The position numbers and the translations under genes are program-made. From GWE2-42-39 sp942493345 (GTDB lineage: Bacteria > Bacteroidota > Bacteroidia > Bacteroidales > Prolixibacteraceae), in assembly GCA_942493345.1 (NCBI GenBank), contig OW818695.1:2542001-2606000 (forward strand): DNA of 64,000 nt, written 5' to 3'. The notes below the pieces were generated by a model. That model saw only the letters and a list, made by a program, of their open reading frames with translations, did no database searches and was not told the DNA's origin. This document shows positions 1 to 7,691 of the stretch, piece after piece (the stretch's first letter is position 1; the number at the start of each line of letters is the position of its first letter).

Positions 1-494
1 TGGCCCCGGCCAATCGGAATCATCGCATCAATTGCCTTGATTCCTGTTTGCAAAGGCTGATTTACCCGCTGGCGATAAATTACACCAGGTGCTTTACGTT
101 CAAGTGGCATTTCAAACTTTTCGCCCCGAATTGCCCCTTTGCCGTCAATTGGCTCACCCAGAGTGTTGATCACGCGACCCAATAACCCTTCGCCAACTTC
201 AATTGAAGCGATGCGGCGCAACCTCTTCACGGTGTCGCCTTCTTTAATTTCTTCAGAAAGTCCTAAAAGTACTGCTCCAACATTATCTTCTTCAAGGTTC
301 AAAACAATTCCTTTCACGCCGCAATCGAACTCAATCATCTCGTTCGATTCGACATTCGACAAGCCGTAAATACGTGCAATCCCGTCTCCTACCTGAAGGA
401 CAGTTCCAACTTCTTCAAGTTCTGCTTCCGACTTAAAACCTTCGAGTTGTTGTTTCAGAATTTTCGATACTTCAGCAGGTTTAATATCAGCCAT
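1..494 (-). CDS. atpA: ATP synthase F1 subunit alpha (partial, N-terminal part)
   Basis: N-terminal 164 residues of the F1 alpha subunit, the non-catalytic nucleotide-binding subunit of the cytoplasmic F1 head; the rest lies beyond the left edge. The reverse-strand start ATG is at 494-492 and gives MADIKPAEVSKILKQQLEGF. The beta-barrel region follows (GDGIARIYGL, then LGRVINTLGEPIDGKG), and the visible part ends near QTGIKAIDAMIPIGRGQ, just before the P-loop. It is the last visible gene of the ATP synthase operon and starts 22 bp after atpH. The order b-delta-alpha is the standard F-type order. The family assignment is secure. Confidence 0.97.
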   Translation of the reverse strand, partial: MADIKPAEVSKILKQQLEGFKSEAELEEVGTVLQVGDGIARIYGLSNVESNEMIEFDCGVKGIVLNLEEDNVGAVLLGLSEEIKEGDTVKRLRRIASIEVGEGLLGRVINTLGEPIDGKGAIRGEKFEMPLERKAPGVIYRQRVNQPLQTGIKAIDAMIPIGRG

Positions 495-516
495 GTTCAA
501 ATAATTTTATCGTCGT

Positions 517-1065
517 TTATTTTATTTCTGTTCTTATCAAAGTCTCTTTCACTCTTTTCAGTTGGGTGGCGATACTTGCATCGTATTGCTGATCGTCGAC
601 CCGAAGGACAAAGCCACCTAAAAGTTCTTCATTTACCTTTTCGCCCATTTCGACACTTGCTTTGAAATTGGCTTCAAGCAGCAATTTCAATTGCTCAACC
701 GTTTCCGGAGAGAGGGGGCTTGCACTGGTGACAACTGCTGTTTTAATGCCTTGTTCTTTGCGGATCAGATCGAGGAAGTTACGGCAGATACCAAGGATGT
801 GTTGCTCCCGTTTGTTTTCCACGATCAGTTCCATAAAACGAAGGGTTGTTTCATCAATATTGCCTTGAAATATCAAGCGAATTGCTTTTGTTTTTTGAGA
901 TGTCGGTACAACCGGGCTTTCCAGAAGAAAATTAAAATCGGTGTTTGATTGCGATACTGAAAACACCACGCTGATGTCGGTTTTAAAAATATTAACCTGA
1001 TTTCTTTCTTTGGCTAGCGCAAACAACGCCTTGGCGTACCTGACAGTTATTTTACTCTGATCCAT
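517..1065 (-). CDS. atpH: ATP synthase F1 subunit delta
   Basis: 182-residue delta (OSCP-like) subunit, which joins the F1 head to the b-subunit stalk. It begins MDQSKITVRYAKALFALA, the helical start typical of the family. Near the C-terminus it has the family segment ELLGGFVLRVDDQQYDASI. Its length matches the usual 175-185 residues. Only three bases separate it from atpF upstream, and atpA follows after 22 bp, so all three are almost certainly on one transcript. No anomalies were seen. Confidence 0.96.
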   Translation of the reverse strand: MDQSKITVRYAKALFALAKERNQVNIFKTDISVVFSVSQSNTDFNFLLESPVVPTSQKTKAIRLIFQGNIDETTLRFMELIVENKREQHILGICRNFLDLIRKEQGIKTAVVTSASPLSPETVEQLKLLLEANFKASVEMGEKVNEELLGGFVLRVDDQQYDASIATQLKRVKETLIRTEIK

Positions 1066-1068
1066 AAA

Positions 1069-1563
1069 CTATTGAAGTTTCAAATCTTTCAGAAGATTGT
1101 CGACCAATACTTCCTGTTCTTTTTTGTCTTTCAATTCTTTCTGAAGGACTTTTTCCGCAATTGAAACTGAAAGTTCAGCTACCTGTTGTTTGATTTCGTT
1201 GATAGCTGCAGTTTTTTCATTCTGAATGACCAGCCGTGCTGCTTCTATACTTTTTTGCGCTTCGGCATGGGCTTGTGTTTTTGCTTCGGCTACAATTTTC
1301 TCCTTGATGTTCCTGGCCTCCTTCAGGATCAGGTCTTTTTCGCGGCGGGCTTCGGCAAGTATTTTTTCATTATCGGCTTTCATCCCTGCCACTTCTTTGC
1401 GGGCTTTGTCTGCTGCATTGAGTGCATCTGAAATCGAGTTTTCCCGATCTTTGAGGGCATTCAGAATAGGCTTCCATGCAAACTTTTTCAGGATTAAAAA
1501 AACGATGGTGAAAGAAACAGCCATCCAAAATAATAAACCTATCCCTGGTGTTACAAGTTCCAT
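1069..1563 (-). CDS. atpF: ATP synthase F0 subunit b
   Basis: 164-residue peripheral stalk subunit. It has one N-terminal membrane helix (about residues 8-27, GIGLLFWMAVSFTIVFLILK) followed by a long, charged, alanine-rich helix expected to dimerise as a right-handed coiled coil and reach the delta subunit. Length and architecture match bacterial b subunits. The gap to the upstream c-subunit gene is 130 bp, holds a terminator-like hairpin and a short tandem repeat, and is unusually large for this otherwise tight operon. Confidence 0.96.
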   Translation of the reverse strand: MELVTPGIGLLFWMAVSFTIVFLILKKFAWKPILNALKDRENSISDALNAADKARKEVAGMKADNEKILAEARREKDLILKEARNIKEKIVAEAKTQAHAEAQKSIEAARLVIQNEKTAAINEIKQQVAELSVSIAEKVLQKELKDKKEQEVLVDNLLKDLKLQ

Positions 1564-1573
1564 ATCTTAAAAA

Positions 1574-1601
1574 ATTACAAAATCCAAATTACAAAATCCA
1601 A
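1574..1601. repeat. 14-bp tandem direct repeat between atpF and atpE
   Basis: The 14-mer ATTACAAAATCCAA is present twice head to tail (1574-1587 and 1588-1601), and a partial third copy (AATCCGATT) follows. It lies in the atpE-atpF gap next to a terminator-like hairpin. No function is evident. Confidence 0.7.
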
Positions 1602-1646
1602 AATCCGATTTTCAGAAGAATTGATGTTTCATTTTTCTGAAAATCG

Positions 1647-1685
1647 AAAAAAGCCCCGCGATGCGGCCAACCGCAGCATCCGGGG
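1647..1685 (-). terminator. Terminator/attenuator-like hairpin after atpE, inside the ATP synthase operon
   Basis: Reading the minus strand, nine bases after the atpE stop codon there is CCCCGGATGCTGCGG, loop TTGG, then CCGCATCGCGGGG, followed by CTTTTTT. The stem has two 5-bp G/C arms around an internal asymmetry, and the U-run is typical of an intrinsic terminator. As it lies upstream of atpF, atpH and atpA, it may partly terminate transcription or protect the 3' end of the atpB-atpE message, raising c-subunit output. The structure is seen; the role is inferred. Confidence 0.65.
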
Positions 1686-1693
1686 TTTCATCG

Positions 1694-1978
1694 TTAAAGT
1701 ACAAGAATAAGAAGGCAAACCACAACAGCAAAGAGTGCTACTCCTTCAACAAATCCTGCAGTAAGGATCATATTTGCGCGGATATCGCCTGAAGCCTCTG
1801 GTTGACGGGCTACAGCCTCCATCGCTGAACCTCCGATGCGACCAATGCCAATACCTGCTCCAATAGCTGCAAGACCTGCTCCAATGCCGGCACCTATAGT
1901 ACCAATACCAAATGCTGCACCTTGATTGGCTGCTTCTGTTGCTACTTGTAATAATACAGTTGAAATTGCTGATAGCAT
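1694..1978 (-). CDS. atpE: ATP synthase F0 subunit c
   Basis: 94-residue proteolipid that forms the rotor ring in the membrane. A first helix rich in Gly/Ala (GAGIGAGLAAIGAGIGIG) is followed by the polar loop RQPEA and a second helix carrying the ion-binding carboxylate Glu78 (GFVEGVALFAVV). The Glu is followed by Gly-Val and there is no Gln/Ser-Thr sodium signature, so proton coupling is the likelier reading (inference). The N-terminus is somewhat extended compared with the 79-residue E. coli protein. Confidence 0.97.
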   Translation of the reverse strand: MLSAISTVLLQVATEAANQGAAFGIGTIGAGIGAGLAAIGAGIGIGRIGGSAMEAVARQPEASGDIRANMILTAGFVEGVALFAVVVCLLILVL

Positions 1979-2026
1979 AGCATAAAAATTTAAATTTATA
2001 TTTGTTGTACCTTGCTTGGTACCTGT

Positions 2027-3106
2027 TTAATGATGTTCTTCGATGGCCATACCTATAAAAACCGCTGAAAGCAGTGTAAATACAAATGCCTGAACAAAGG
2101 CCACCAGTAATTCAAGGCAAGTCATAAAAATTAAGAATGCAATAGATAACACCGATACTGTGTATCCTAAGGCAAAATTTATTTGTCCAAAAATAAAAAT
2201 CATGCTAATGAATGCAAGGGCAATGATGTGCCCGGCAGTTATGTTCGCAAACAAACGAACCATTAGAGCAAAAGGTTTTGTGAAAACGCCCAATAATTCA
2301 ACAAATGGCATAACGGGTATGGGAATTTTTAACCACCAAGGAATGCCAGGGGTATTCACAATGTGTTTCCAATATACCTTGTTTGCACTAAAACTGATGA
2401 TAAAGAAAGTACATAAAGCCAGAAACATGGTGATGGTAATGTTCCCGGTTACATTGGCACCGCCCGGAATAAAGGGGATCAGCCCCAATAAATTATTCAA
2501 TAATATAAAAAAGAAGACCATCAGCAGGTAGGGCAGATAGTGTTCGTATTTTTTTTCTCCTATAGATGGAAGTGCTACTTCATCACGAATGAAAATAATA
2601 ACCGGTTCAATAAAATTCTGCAACCCTTTTGGCGCTTGTCCTTTGCGTTGGGTGTATGCTTTTGCAACCGATAAAAACACCCAGAGCATAAAGGCAAGAC
2701 TGAAAAAAATAGCGATCACATTTTTGGTGATCGACAAATCGAGAGGAAGGCTCTTTATTGTATTTCCGGTTGCATCCAGTTCTGTAATTTTTCCTTTATT
2801 GTCACCTTCAAGCATCAGCCTGAAATTGTTGTAATCGCTGTATCCATGGTGAAATTTTCCGGACATAAACATATTCAGCCCGCTGTTTTTACTGTACAAG
2901 ATCACTGGCAGGGGTAATGCAACGTCTTTTCCTTTCCAGGTAACAATATGCCAATAATGCGAATCGCTGATATGGTCGAAAATAAAATCACCGGCATTAA
3001 ATTTCTCAATTGACGCAGAATGATCCAATTCATGGTTTCCTTCGGCAAAAGTATTCTGGATAGAAAATAGCAGCAGGATAAATATGATTGCGAATATTTT
3101 TTGCAT
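2027..3106 (-). CDS. atpB: ATP synthase F0 subunit a
   Basis: 359-residue a subunit, the stator channel next to the c ring. An N-terminal signal-like segment (to about residue 22, ending NTFAEG) and a periplasmic stretch of roughly 100 residues precede the usual five or so membrane helices, an arrangement common in Bacteroidota and longer than the 271-residue E. coli protein. The essential arginine lies in MVRLFANITAGHIIAL, and the last helix contains ELLVAFVQAFVFTLL. It precedes atpE by 48 bp. A TAAATTTG box upstream (3134-3141) could give it its own promoter. Confidence 0.96.
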   Translation of the reverse strand: MQKIFAIIFILLLFSIQNTFAEGNHELDHSASIEKFNAGDFIFDHISDSHYWHIVTWKGKDVALPLPVILYSKNSGLNMFMSGKFHHGYSDYNNFRLMLEGDNKGKITELDATGNTIKSLPLDLSITKNVIAIFFSLAFMLWVFLSVAKAYTQRKGQAPKGLQNFIEPVIIFIRDEVALPSIGEKKYEHYLPYLLMVFFFILLNNLLGLIPFIPGGANVTGNITITMFLALCTFFIISFSANKVYWKHIVNTPGIPWWLKIPIPVMPFVELLGVFTKPFALMVRLFANITAGHIIALAFISMIFIFGQINFALGYTVSVLSIAFLIFMTCLELLVAFVQAFVFTLLSAVFIGMAIEEHH

Positions 3107-3133
3107 GTTTTCTTCATTAAAAAGCGAGCATCA

Positions 3134-3141
3134 CAAATTTA
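3134..3141 (-). promoter_or_regulatory. Possible -7 box upstream of atpB
   Basis: TAAATTTG on the minus strand fits the Bacteroidota -7 consensus TAnnTTTG and lies 28 bp before the atpB start. No clear -33 TTG was found at the right distance, so this is a weak call. Confidence 0.35.
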
Positions 3142-3185
3142 ATTTTTTTTTCTTTCCTCTTCTGAAAACTACAGATAATTGATCT

Positions 3186-3569
3186 CTATTTTTTTACGGC
3201 ATGTTTCGTGATGTCGTATACCTCAATGATGGTGTAAATTACATACAGAAAAAAGAACACAATAATAAATGCAACTGCACCTGCTTTGTTTAGCAGAATA
3301 TAAACAAGTGCCAGTGCCAACAATAAAATCATCTTCAATATAGTGATAGCCATGAAACGCGCCGAGAATTTCAGCATATTCATTTTCAATATTTTGTAAA
3401 GAAAATGTTGAATTGTCAAGCTGAGCGTATAGAAAAATAAAAGTAAAAGAGGGAAAAACGGATGGTAAAAATCTGTTGCAAAAAAACGGAAAATGATTAA
3501 TCCAAAAATAAAAAGGACAAGGGTTACAATAGTGCTTTTTTTGTAGAAACTAAAAAAGTCGGTATTCAT
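3186..3569 (-). CDS. Small integral membrane protein of the ATP synthase operon
   Basis: 127 residues from the ATG at 3569, chosen because it begins 4 bp after the stop of the AtpZ-like gene; a longer reading would overlap that gene. The protein (MNTDFFSFYKKSTIVT...) has four predicted hydrophobic segments and a short charged tail (DITKHAVKK). Its position between an AtpZ/AtpI-like gene and atpB, and its four-helix topology, resemble AtpI-type proteins that help assemble the c ring, but sequence similarity is not obvious to me. Role inferred from context only. Confidence 0.7.
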   Translation of the reverse strand: MNTDFFSFYKKSTIVTLVLFIFGLIIFRFFATDFYHPFFPLLLLFFYTLSLTIQHFLYKILKMNMLKFSARFMAITILKMILLLALALVYILLNKAGAVAFIIVFFFLYVIYTIIEVYDITKHAVKK

Positions 3570-3573
3570 TCGT

Positions 3574-3789
3574 TTATTTAATTTTGCGAATAACGTAATA
3601 CAAAGCAGCAAAAACTGAAAATATGGCAAGAATTATTGTGAAAATGTGGCTCAGCTCCAGCCATTCATCGATTTTTATTCCAAGAAAAATACAGATAGCC
3701 ATGATCCCCAGCATTTCGAACCCAAGGCTACTAAACCGTATAATATTGTTTAGACCGGAATTACGATTTTTCGGTTTGTTTGCTTTCAT
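3574..3789 (-). CDS. AtpZ/AtpI-family F0F1 ATPase assembly protein
   Basis: 71 residues from the ATG at 3789 (MKANKPKNRNSGLNN). It has two membrane helices: FEMLGIMAICIFLGIKIDEWL, then HIFTIILAIFSVFAALYYVI. This two-helix form with a G-x-K-I-D-E-W turn is typical of the AtpZ/AtpI family encoded at the head of ATP synthase operons. The start lies inside the 3' end of the bactofilin gene (29-bp overlap in another frame), which suggests translational coupling. A start at 3861 is possible but would overlap the bactofilin far more. Confidence 0.8.
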   Translation of the reverse strand: MKANKPKNRNSGLNNIIRFSSLGFEMLGIMAICIFLGIKIDEWLELSHIFTIILAIFSVFAALYYVIRKIK

Positions 3790-4144
3790 TTTGTTTGACT
3801 TCGCTGCCCATCTGGCAAGCTCCCGAGAAAATGGCTCCCGGTTCGATCGATAGTTTACCAATTAAAATATCTCCAGTCACTTTGGAACTGGATTTTAACG
3901 AAAGCAATTCAATAACGGTCAGCTTTCCTTTTACTTCTCCTGAAATTTCGCAGGTGCTGCATCTAATTTCGCCATGAATAAGCCCGGAGTCACCAATGAC
4001 CAAACGGCCTTTACATTGAATATTGCCTTTCAATTCACCATCAATACGAATATCACCATCAGAAATTATATCCCCGGTAATTTTAGTCCCGTTTGAAATC
4101 AGGTTGATTACTTTTGGGTTGATTTCGCTATGTGTTTTTGCCAT
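3761..4144 (-). CDS. Bactofilin-family polymer-forming protein
   Basis: 127-residue bactofilin (DUF583 family): a short disordered N-terminus, then a right-handed beta-helix core of repeating turns (IISDGDIRIDGELKGNIQ, GRLVIGDSGLIHGEI, GEVKGKLTVIELLSL, TGDILIGKLSI), then a polar tail. These proteins self-assemble into filaments without nucleotide and act in cell shape or envelope organisation. The gene starts the transcript that continues into the ATP synthase genes and overlaps the AtpZ-like gene by 29 bp. A good TATATTTG box lies 27 bp upstream. Confidence 0.9.
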   Translation of the reverse strand: MAKTHSEINPKVINLISNGTKITGDIISDGDIRIDGELKGNIQCKGRLVIGDSGLIHGEIRCSTCEISGEVKGKLTVIELLSLKSSSKVTGDILIGKLSIEPGAIFSGACQMGSEVKQNESKQTEKS

Positions 4145-4170
4145 CTTGAATTGTTTTTATGAACCGTCAC

Positions 4171-4178
4171 CAAATATA
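4171..4178 (-). promoter_or_regulatory. -7 promoter box of the bactofilin/ATP synthase operon
   Basis: TATATTTG on the minus strand, a perfect match to TAnnTTTG, 26 bp before the bactofilin ATG. The -33 element is not clear. Confidence 0.6.
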
Positions 4179-4361
4179 CTAAAGCTATTGTTTAAACGTA
4201 AACGAATAGAGACAATTTTTAGTAAGCGGATTGTAAAAAAAAAATGATATCCTCCGAAATTGTCATAAAATATGATTTTTGAGGACATAAGGAAGTCATT
4301 GGTGCATGACTTTTCAATGTCAGATGAAAATTTATTCTTCGGAACGCCTTTGTACGACAGG

Positions 4362-5351
4362 CTAATAAGCCCATTTCAGGTACACCGCTCCCCAGGTAAA
4401 ACCTGCGCCAAATGAGGCTAGAACGATGTTGTCTCCTTTTTTTAGTTGTTTTTCGTAATCGTACAAACAAAGCGGAATGGTAGCAGCAGTGGTATTTCCG
4501 TATTTTTCGATGTTGACCATTATTTTTTCACGATCAATCCCGACTCTTCGGCTAACTGCTTCAATAATCCGCATATTGGCCTGGTGTGGAACCAGCCAGT
4601 TTAGTTCATCAATTTTTAGTTGATTTTTCTGCATGATTTCGACGGCCACGTCAGACATGCGCGAAACGGCATATTTAAAAACCGTTTGTCCGTCCTGGTG
4701 CACAAAATGCTCACCGTTGTCAATCGTTTCGTGACTGGCCGGACGTTTCGATCCGCCTGCCTTCACCTGCAGGTAATGACGCCCTTTCCCATCGGTGTAA
4801 TTAATATGGTCGATCACTCCAACCGCTTCGGTAGTTGGTTCTACCATAACTGCAGCGGCGCCATCGCCAAACAGTGGGCAGGTAGTGCGGTCGGTGTAAT
4901 TAACAATCGACGACATCATATCGGCCCCTACAACAATTACTTTTTTGTATCGTCCGTTTTCCACAAACTGCGAAGCAGTGGTCAGTGCAAATACAAATCC
5001 GGAACAGGCAGCATTGAGATCAAAGCTCCAGGCATTTTTCAAACCTGCTTTTCTGCCGATCACATTTGCAGTGGCGGGTAAAGGACGATCAGCGGTAATC
5101 GTGGCACATATCAACAAATCAACATCCTCGGGAGAGGTATTTGTTTTTTCAAGAAGTTGTCTTACGGCAGCGGTTCCCATGTCGGAAGTCGCCTTGTCTT
5201 TTTCTTTGTAAATACGGCGTTCTTTAATGCCGATGCGCTGCATTATCCATTCATCGGAAGTTTCGACCATGGTGCTTAATTCATCATTGGTCAACCTGTA
5301 TTCAGGCAAGAATGCGCCGATACCGGTAATCGCAGCATATATCTTTCCCAT
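4362..5351 (-). CDS. fabH: 3-oxoacyl-[acyl-carrier-protein] synthase III
   Basis: 329 residues from the ATG at 5351 (MGKIYAAITGIGAFLPE); the reading frame extends upstream, but this start fits the family. FabH condenses acetyl-CoA with malonyl-ACP to begin fatty acid synthesis in the cytosol. The catalytic triad is visible: Cys116 in NAACSGF, His256 in VPHQANMRI and Asn286 in YGNTTAA. The C-terminal glycine-rich motif is ASFGAGFTWGAV. It lies downstream of DUF177 and rpmF, the widespread yceD-rpmF-fabH order, but a terminator-like hairpin and 236 bp separate it from rpmF here. Confidence 0.97.
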   Translation of the reverse strand: MGKIYAAITGIGAFLPEYRLTNDELSTMVETSDEWIMQRIGIKERRIYKEKDKATSDMGTAAVRQLLEKTNTSPEDVDLLICATITADRPLPATANVIGRKAGLKNAWSFDLNAACSGFVFALTTASQFVENGRYKKVIVVGADMMSSIVNYTDRTTCPLFGDGAAAVMVEPTTEAVGVIDHINYTDGKGRHYLQVKAGGSKRPASHETIDNGEHFVHQDGQTVFKYAVSRMSDVAVEIMQKNQLKIDELNWLVPHQANMRIIEAVSRRVGIDREKIMVNIEKYGNTTAATIPLCLYDYEKQLKKGDNIVLASFGAGFTWGAVYLKWAY

Positions 5352-5543
5352 ATTTCTGTTTCTGTTTTTTATAAAAGACTTGCGAACATTCAAAAAACGA
5401 AGTGTTTGGTCTCGTTATTGATGTTTGTAAAAATGGCGCGAAATATAGAATGAAAAAATTGAATGACAAAAAAAATTAGGCATAAAAACCACGCCTAACT
5501 CATTTTAAAACAATCATTTATATTGTTCGAAAAGTATACGAAT

Positions 5544-5574
5544 AAAAAAGATCAGAAGGTTTATTCCTCTGATC
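5544..5574 (-). terminator. Intrinsic terminator of the DUF177-rpmF transcript
   Basis: Minus strand: GATCAGAGG, loop AATAAA, CCTTCTGATC, then TTTTTT. The hairpin has one bulge and a clean U-run, 13 bp after the rpmF stop codon. Confidence 0.75.
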
Positions 5575-5587
5575 GTATAAATCGTAA

Positions 5588-5773
5588 TTAAACGGTGATG
5601 TCTTTTTCGATAGCTAATTTACCTCTGTAATAGCCACACTCCGGACAAACTGTATGATATTTAACTGTTGCGCCGCAATTTGAACACGATGCCAGCGTTG
5701 CTGGAATTGCTTTATCATGGGTTCGTCTTTTGTCCCTTCTTGTCTTTGAAATTTTGTGCTTTGGATGTGCCAT
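5588..5773 (-). CDS. rpmF: 50S ribosomal protein L32
   Basis: 61-residue L32, a component of the large ribosomal subunit. It starts MAHPKHKISKTRRDKRRTH, the diagnostic N-terminus, and has a zinc-ribbon with CSNCG and CPECG (four cysteines), so it is the zinc-binding form. It follows the DUF177 gene with a 12-bp gap, as in many bacteria. Confidence 0.97.
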   Translation of the reverse strand: MAHPKHKISKTRRDKRRTHDKAIPATLASCSNCGATVKYHTVCPECGYYRGKLAIEKDITV

Positions 5774-5785
5774 TTCTAAAAATCT

Positions 5786-6322
5786 TTATTCGTTATCTAA
5801 TAATTTTTTCAAATCGTCCCAACGCGAATCAGTACTTTCCTCTTCGTCGTTTTTGCTTATATAGAGATCATTCAGTTTGTCAATCATTTCCGGATCACAG
5901 GTGCTTTCTCCGTTTTCATCATCCGGGTGTACATGCCTGATCGGAAGAACAAGACTAACAAACTCGTACATCAGTTGTGCTACATTTAACTGGTAATCGT
6001 TTACACTTACCCAAATAATATCATCGCCGTCATCGAGATTTTCTTCCCCGAACTTAACAATGATGCGGTTTTTTCCACTAATTGGCTGATCGAACAATTC
6101 CAGGCATCGATCGCACTGAATGTTTACAGTTCCATTAATATAAAACCAAAGAACCAGCAATGCACTCTGTTTTTCCAAGGCAATTTTTACTGAAACCTGC
6201 CCGTTTTCAACAATGCTGTTTTCAAATGCTCCAAAGAAGCTTTTGTCCAACTCAAAAAGGAACTCATGCTTGCCTTGCGAAAGTCCTTTAAATGCAATGT
6301 TATAACGAGACATTTTGCTCAT
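5786..6322 (-). CDS. DUF177 / YceD-family protein
   Basis: 178 residues from the ATG at 6322 (MSKMSRYNIAFKGLSQGKHEF). The next ATG, at 6313, is also possible. The earlier reading from a TTG falls inside the promoter's -7 box and is rejected. It is the YceD/DUF177 family, linked in other bacteria to 23S rRNA or large-subunit maturation. The centre carries CDRCLELFDQPI, matching the family's Cys-x2-Cys motif, and the C-terminal part is acidic. It forms an operon with rpmF. Confidence 0.88.
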   Translation of the reverse strand: MSKMSRYNIAFKGLSQGKHEFLFELDKSFFGAFENSIVENGQVSVKIALEKQSALLVLWFYINGTVNIQCDRCLELFDQPISGKNRIIVKFGEENLDDGDDIIWVSVNDYQLNVAQLMYEFVSLVLPIRHVHPDDENGESTCDPEMIDKLNDLYISKNDEEESTDSRWDDLKKLLDNE

Positions 6323-6340
6323 TGCCTGAAAAAAGTTTTG

Positions 6341-6348
6341 CAAAAGTA
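6341..6348 (-). promoter_or_regulatory. -7 promoter box of the DUF177-rpmF operon
   Basis: TACTTTTG on the minus strand matches TAnnTTTG and lies 18 bp before the chosen ATG of the DUF177 gene. It overlaps the TTG of a longer reading frame, which is why that start was discarded. Confidence 0.6.
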
Positions 6349-6471
6349 TAAAAAATCTGATAACAGGGAAAAAATATTGATCTTTTTAAACAGATTATCT
6401 GAGGAAAATTTTCATTGAAAATATTTGTTTGTGAATCAATGTTTTGACTTGTAAGATTACTGTTCATGAAA

Positions 6472-7626
6472 TTAGCGGTTCAGGATGATCCGGAAGGTTG
6501 TCCCCTTGCCTAATTCAGAATGTTTGATAAATATTTTTCCATTGTGATAATTCTCTACAATCCGTTTAGCCAGCGAGAGTCCAAGTCCCCAGCCACGTTT
6601 CTTGGTGGTAAAGCCGGGTTCAAAAATGGTTTTGAACTGACTTTTTGGAATGCCTTTACCTGTGTCGCTTACATCGATATGTATGTGTTTCGATTTTAAA
6701 TGCATTGAAATCACGATGCTACCTTCATTTTCAATTGCATCAATCGCATTTTTGCAGAGATTTTCGATTACCCAGCTAAACAGGGACAAATTCAGCCGGG
6801 CAAAACAGGCATCCTCCGTTTCATGGTTAATCAAGAACTTTACTTTTCCCGAAGTGCGGGTTTTTAAATAATTTACGGTTGATTCGATAACTTCACATAC
6901 ATTGGTCGTCACCAACTCGGGCGCTGAACCGATTTTTGAGAAACGTTCGGCAATTTTTCCGAGGCGCTGGGTGTCTTTTTCAAATTCGTCGATCAACTTT
7001 GGGTCAACATCTTTCAGTTTTAGCAGTTCGACCCAAGCCATTAACGACGAAATGGGTGTTCCCAGCTGGTGGGCTGTTTCTTTCGACATACCTACCCACA
7101 CCTGGTTTTGTTCGGCTTTTCGCGAGGAACTGAAAGCCAGGTAAGAAACCATGATAAATAAAAATATGACTCCCAACTGTACAAACGGAAAATAACGAAG
7201 GTTGCGCAATAAATATGAATCGCGGTAGTACAGGTAATGAGTTTCTTTTTCCGAAAGGATAATCTTGATTGGCTCGTGCTGGGCCTTCATTTTATTCAGT
7301 TCCTTTTGCTGAAATATTTCTTTTTTATCTTTTGGATAATGAATATTTCTTGCCTCTATAATTTTGTTGGTGCTGTCGGCAACAATGATAGGAATAGTTT
7401 CATTCCGGGTTAAGACGGTGGTCAGAAAAGTGATGTCAGTTAGCTCGTTGTCATTCATCTCTGCCAGTCTTTTTGTTGCTTCGGCCCAGATCTCCACGTT
7501 TTTACGTTCTTCAGTAGCCATTTGCTTTACCAGCCAGTTGGTATAGACAGATGATCCGATGCCAATCAGGACAGCCCCGATCAGAAGAAGGATTTTCCAG
7601 CGTCGTTTTTTGTAGTAGAATTCCAA
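6472..7626 (-). CDS. Membrane sensor histidine kinase (orphan)
   Basis: 384 residues. Membrane helix 1 is at about residues 11-29 and helix 2 at about 148-166, enclosing a periplasmic sensor loop of about 115 residues with no recognised fold. The kinase core has His186 in KETAHQLGTP (H box), Asn293 in NLCKNAIDAI (N box), DTGKGI at 321-326 (G1) and GWGLGLSLAK from 345 (G2). It autophosphorylates on His186 and passes phosphate to a response regulator. No response regulator is nearby, so its partner is unknown. It lies 65 bp after dxs and may be co-transcribed with it. Confidence 0.93.
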   Translation of the reverse strand: MEFYYKKRRWKILLLIGAVLIGIGSSVYTNWLVKQMATEERKNVEIWAEATKRLAEMNDNELTDITFLTTVLTRNETIPIIVADSTNKIIEARNIHYPKDKKEIFQQKELNKMKAQHEPIKIILSEKETHYLYYRDSYLLRNLRYFPFVQLGVIFLFIMVSYLAFSSSRKAEQNQVWVGMSKETAHQLGTPISSLMAWVELLKLKDVDPKLIDEFEKDTQRLGKIAERFSKIGSAPELVTTNVCEVIESTVNYLKTRTSGKVKFLINHETEDACFARLNLSLFSWVIENLCKNAIDAIENEGSIVISMHLKSKHIHIDVSDTGKGIPKSQFKTIFEPGFTTKKRGWGLGLSLAKRIVENYHNGKIFIKHSELGKGTTFRIILNR

Positions 7627-7691
7627 TTTATTGGATTTTATAGTGTGTACTGGCTGTCAAACGAACCAATTCAGAAAAAATTATCGTACGT

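Noticed and set aside
4293..4312. Hairpin AAGTCAT...ATGACTT after fabH as a terminator
   Set aside because: The stem is AT-rich and short, and no U-run follows on the minus strand.
6323..6343. TTG start extending the DUF177 protein
   Set aside because: It overlaps the TACTTTTG promoter box, so it would precede the transcription start.
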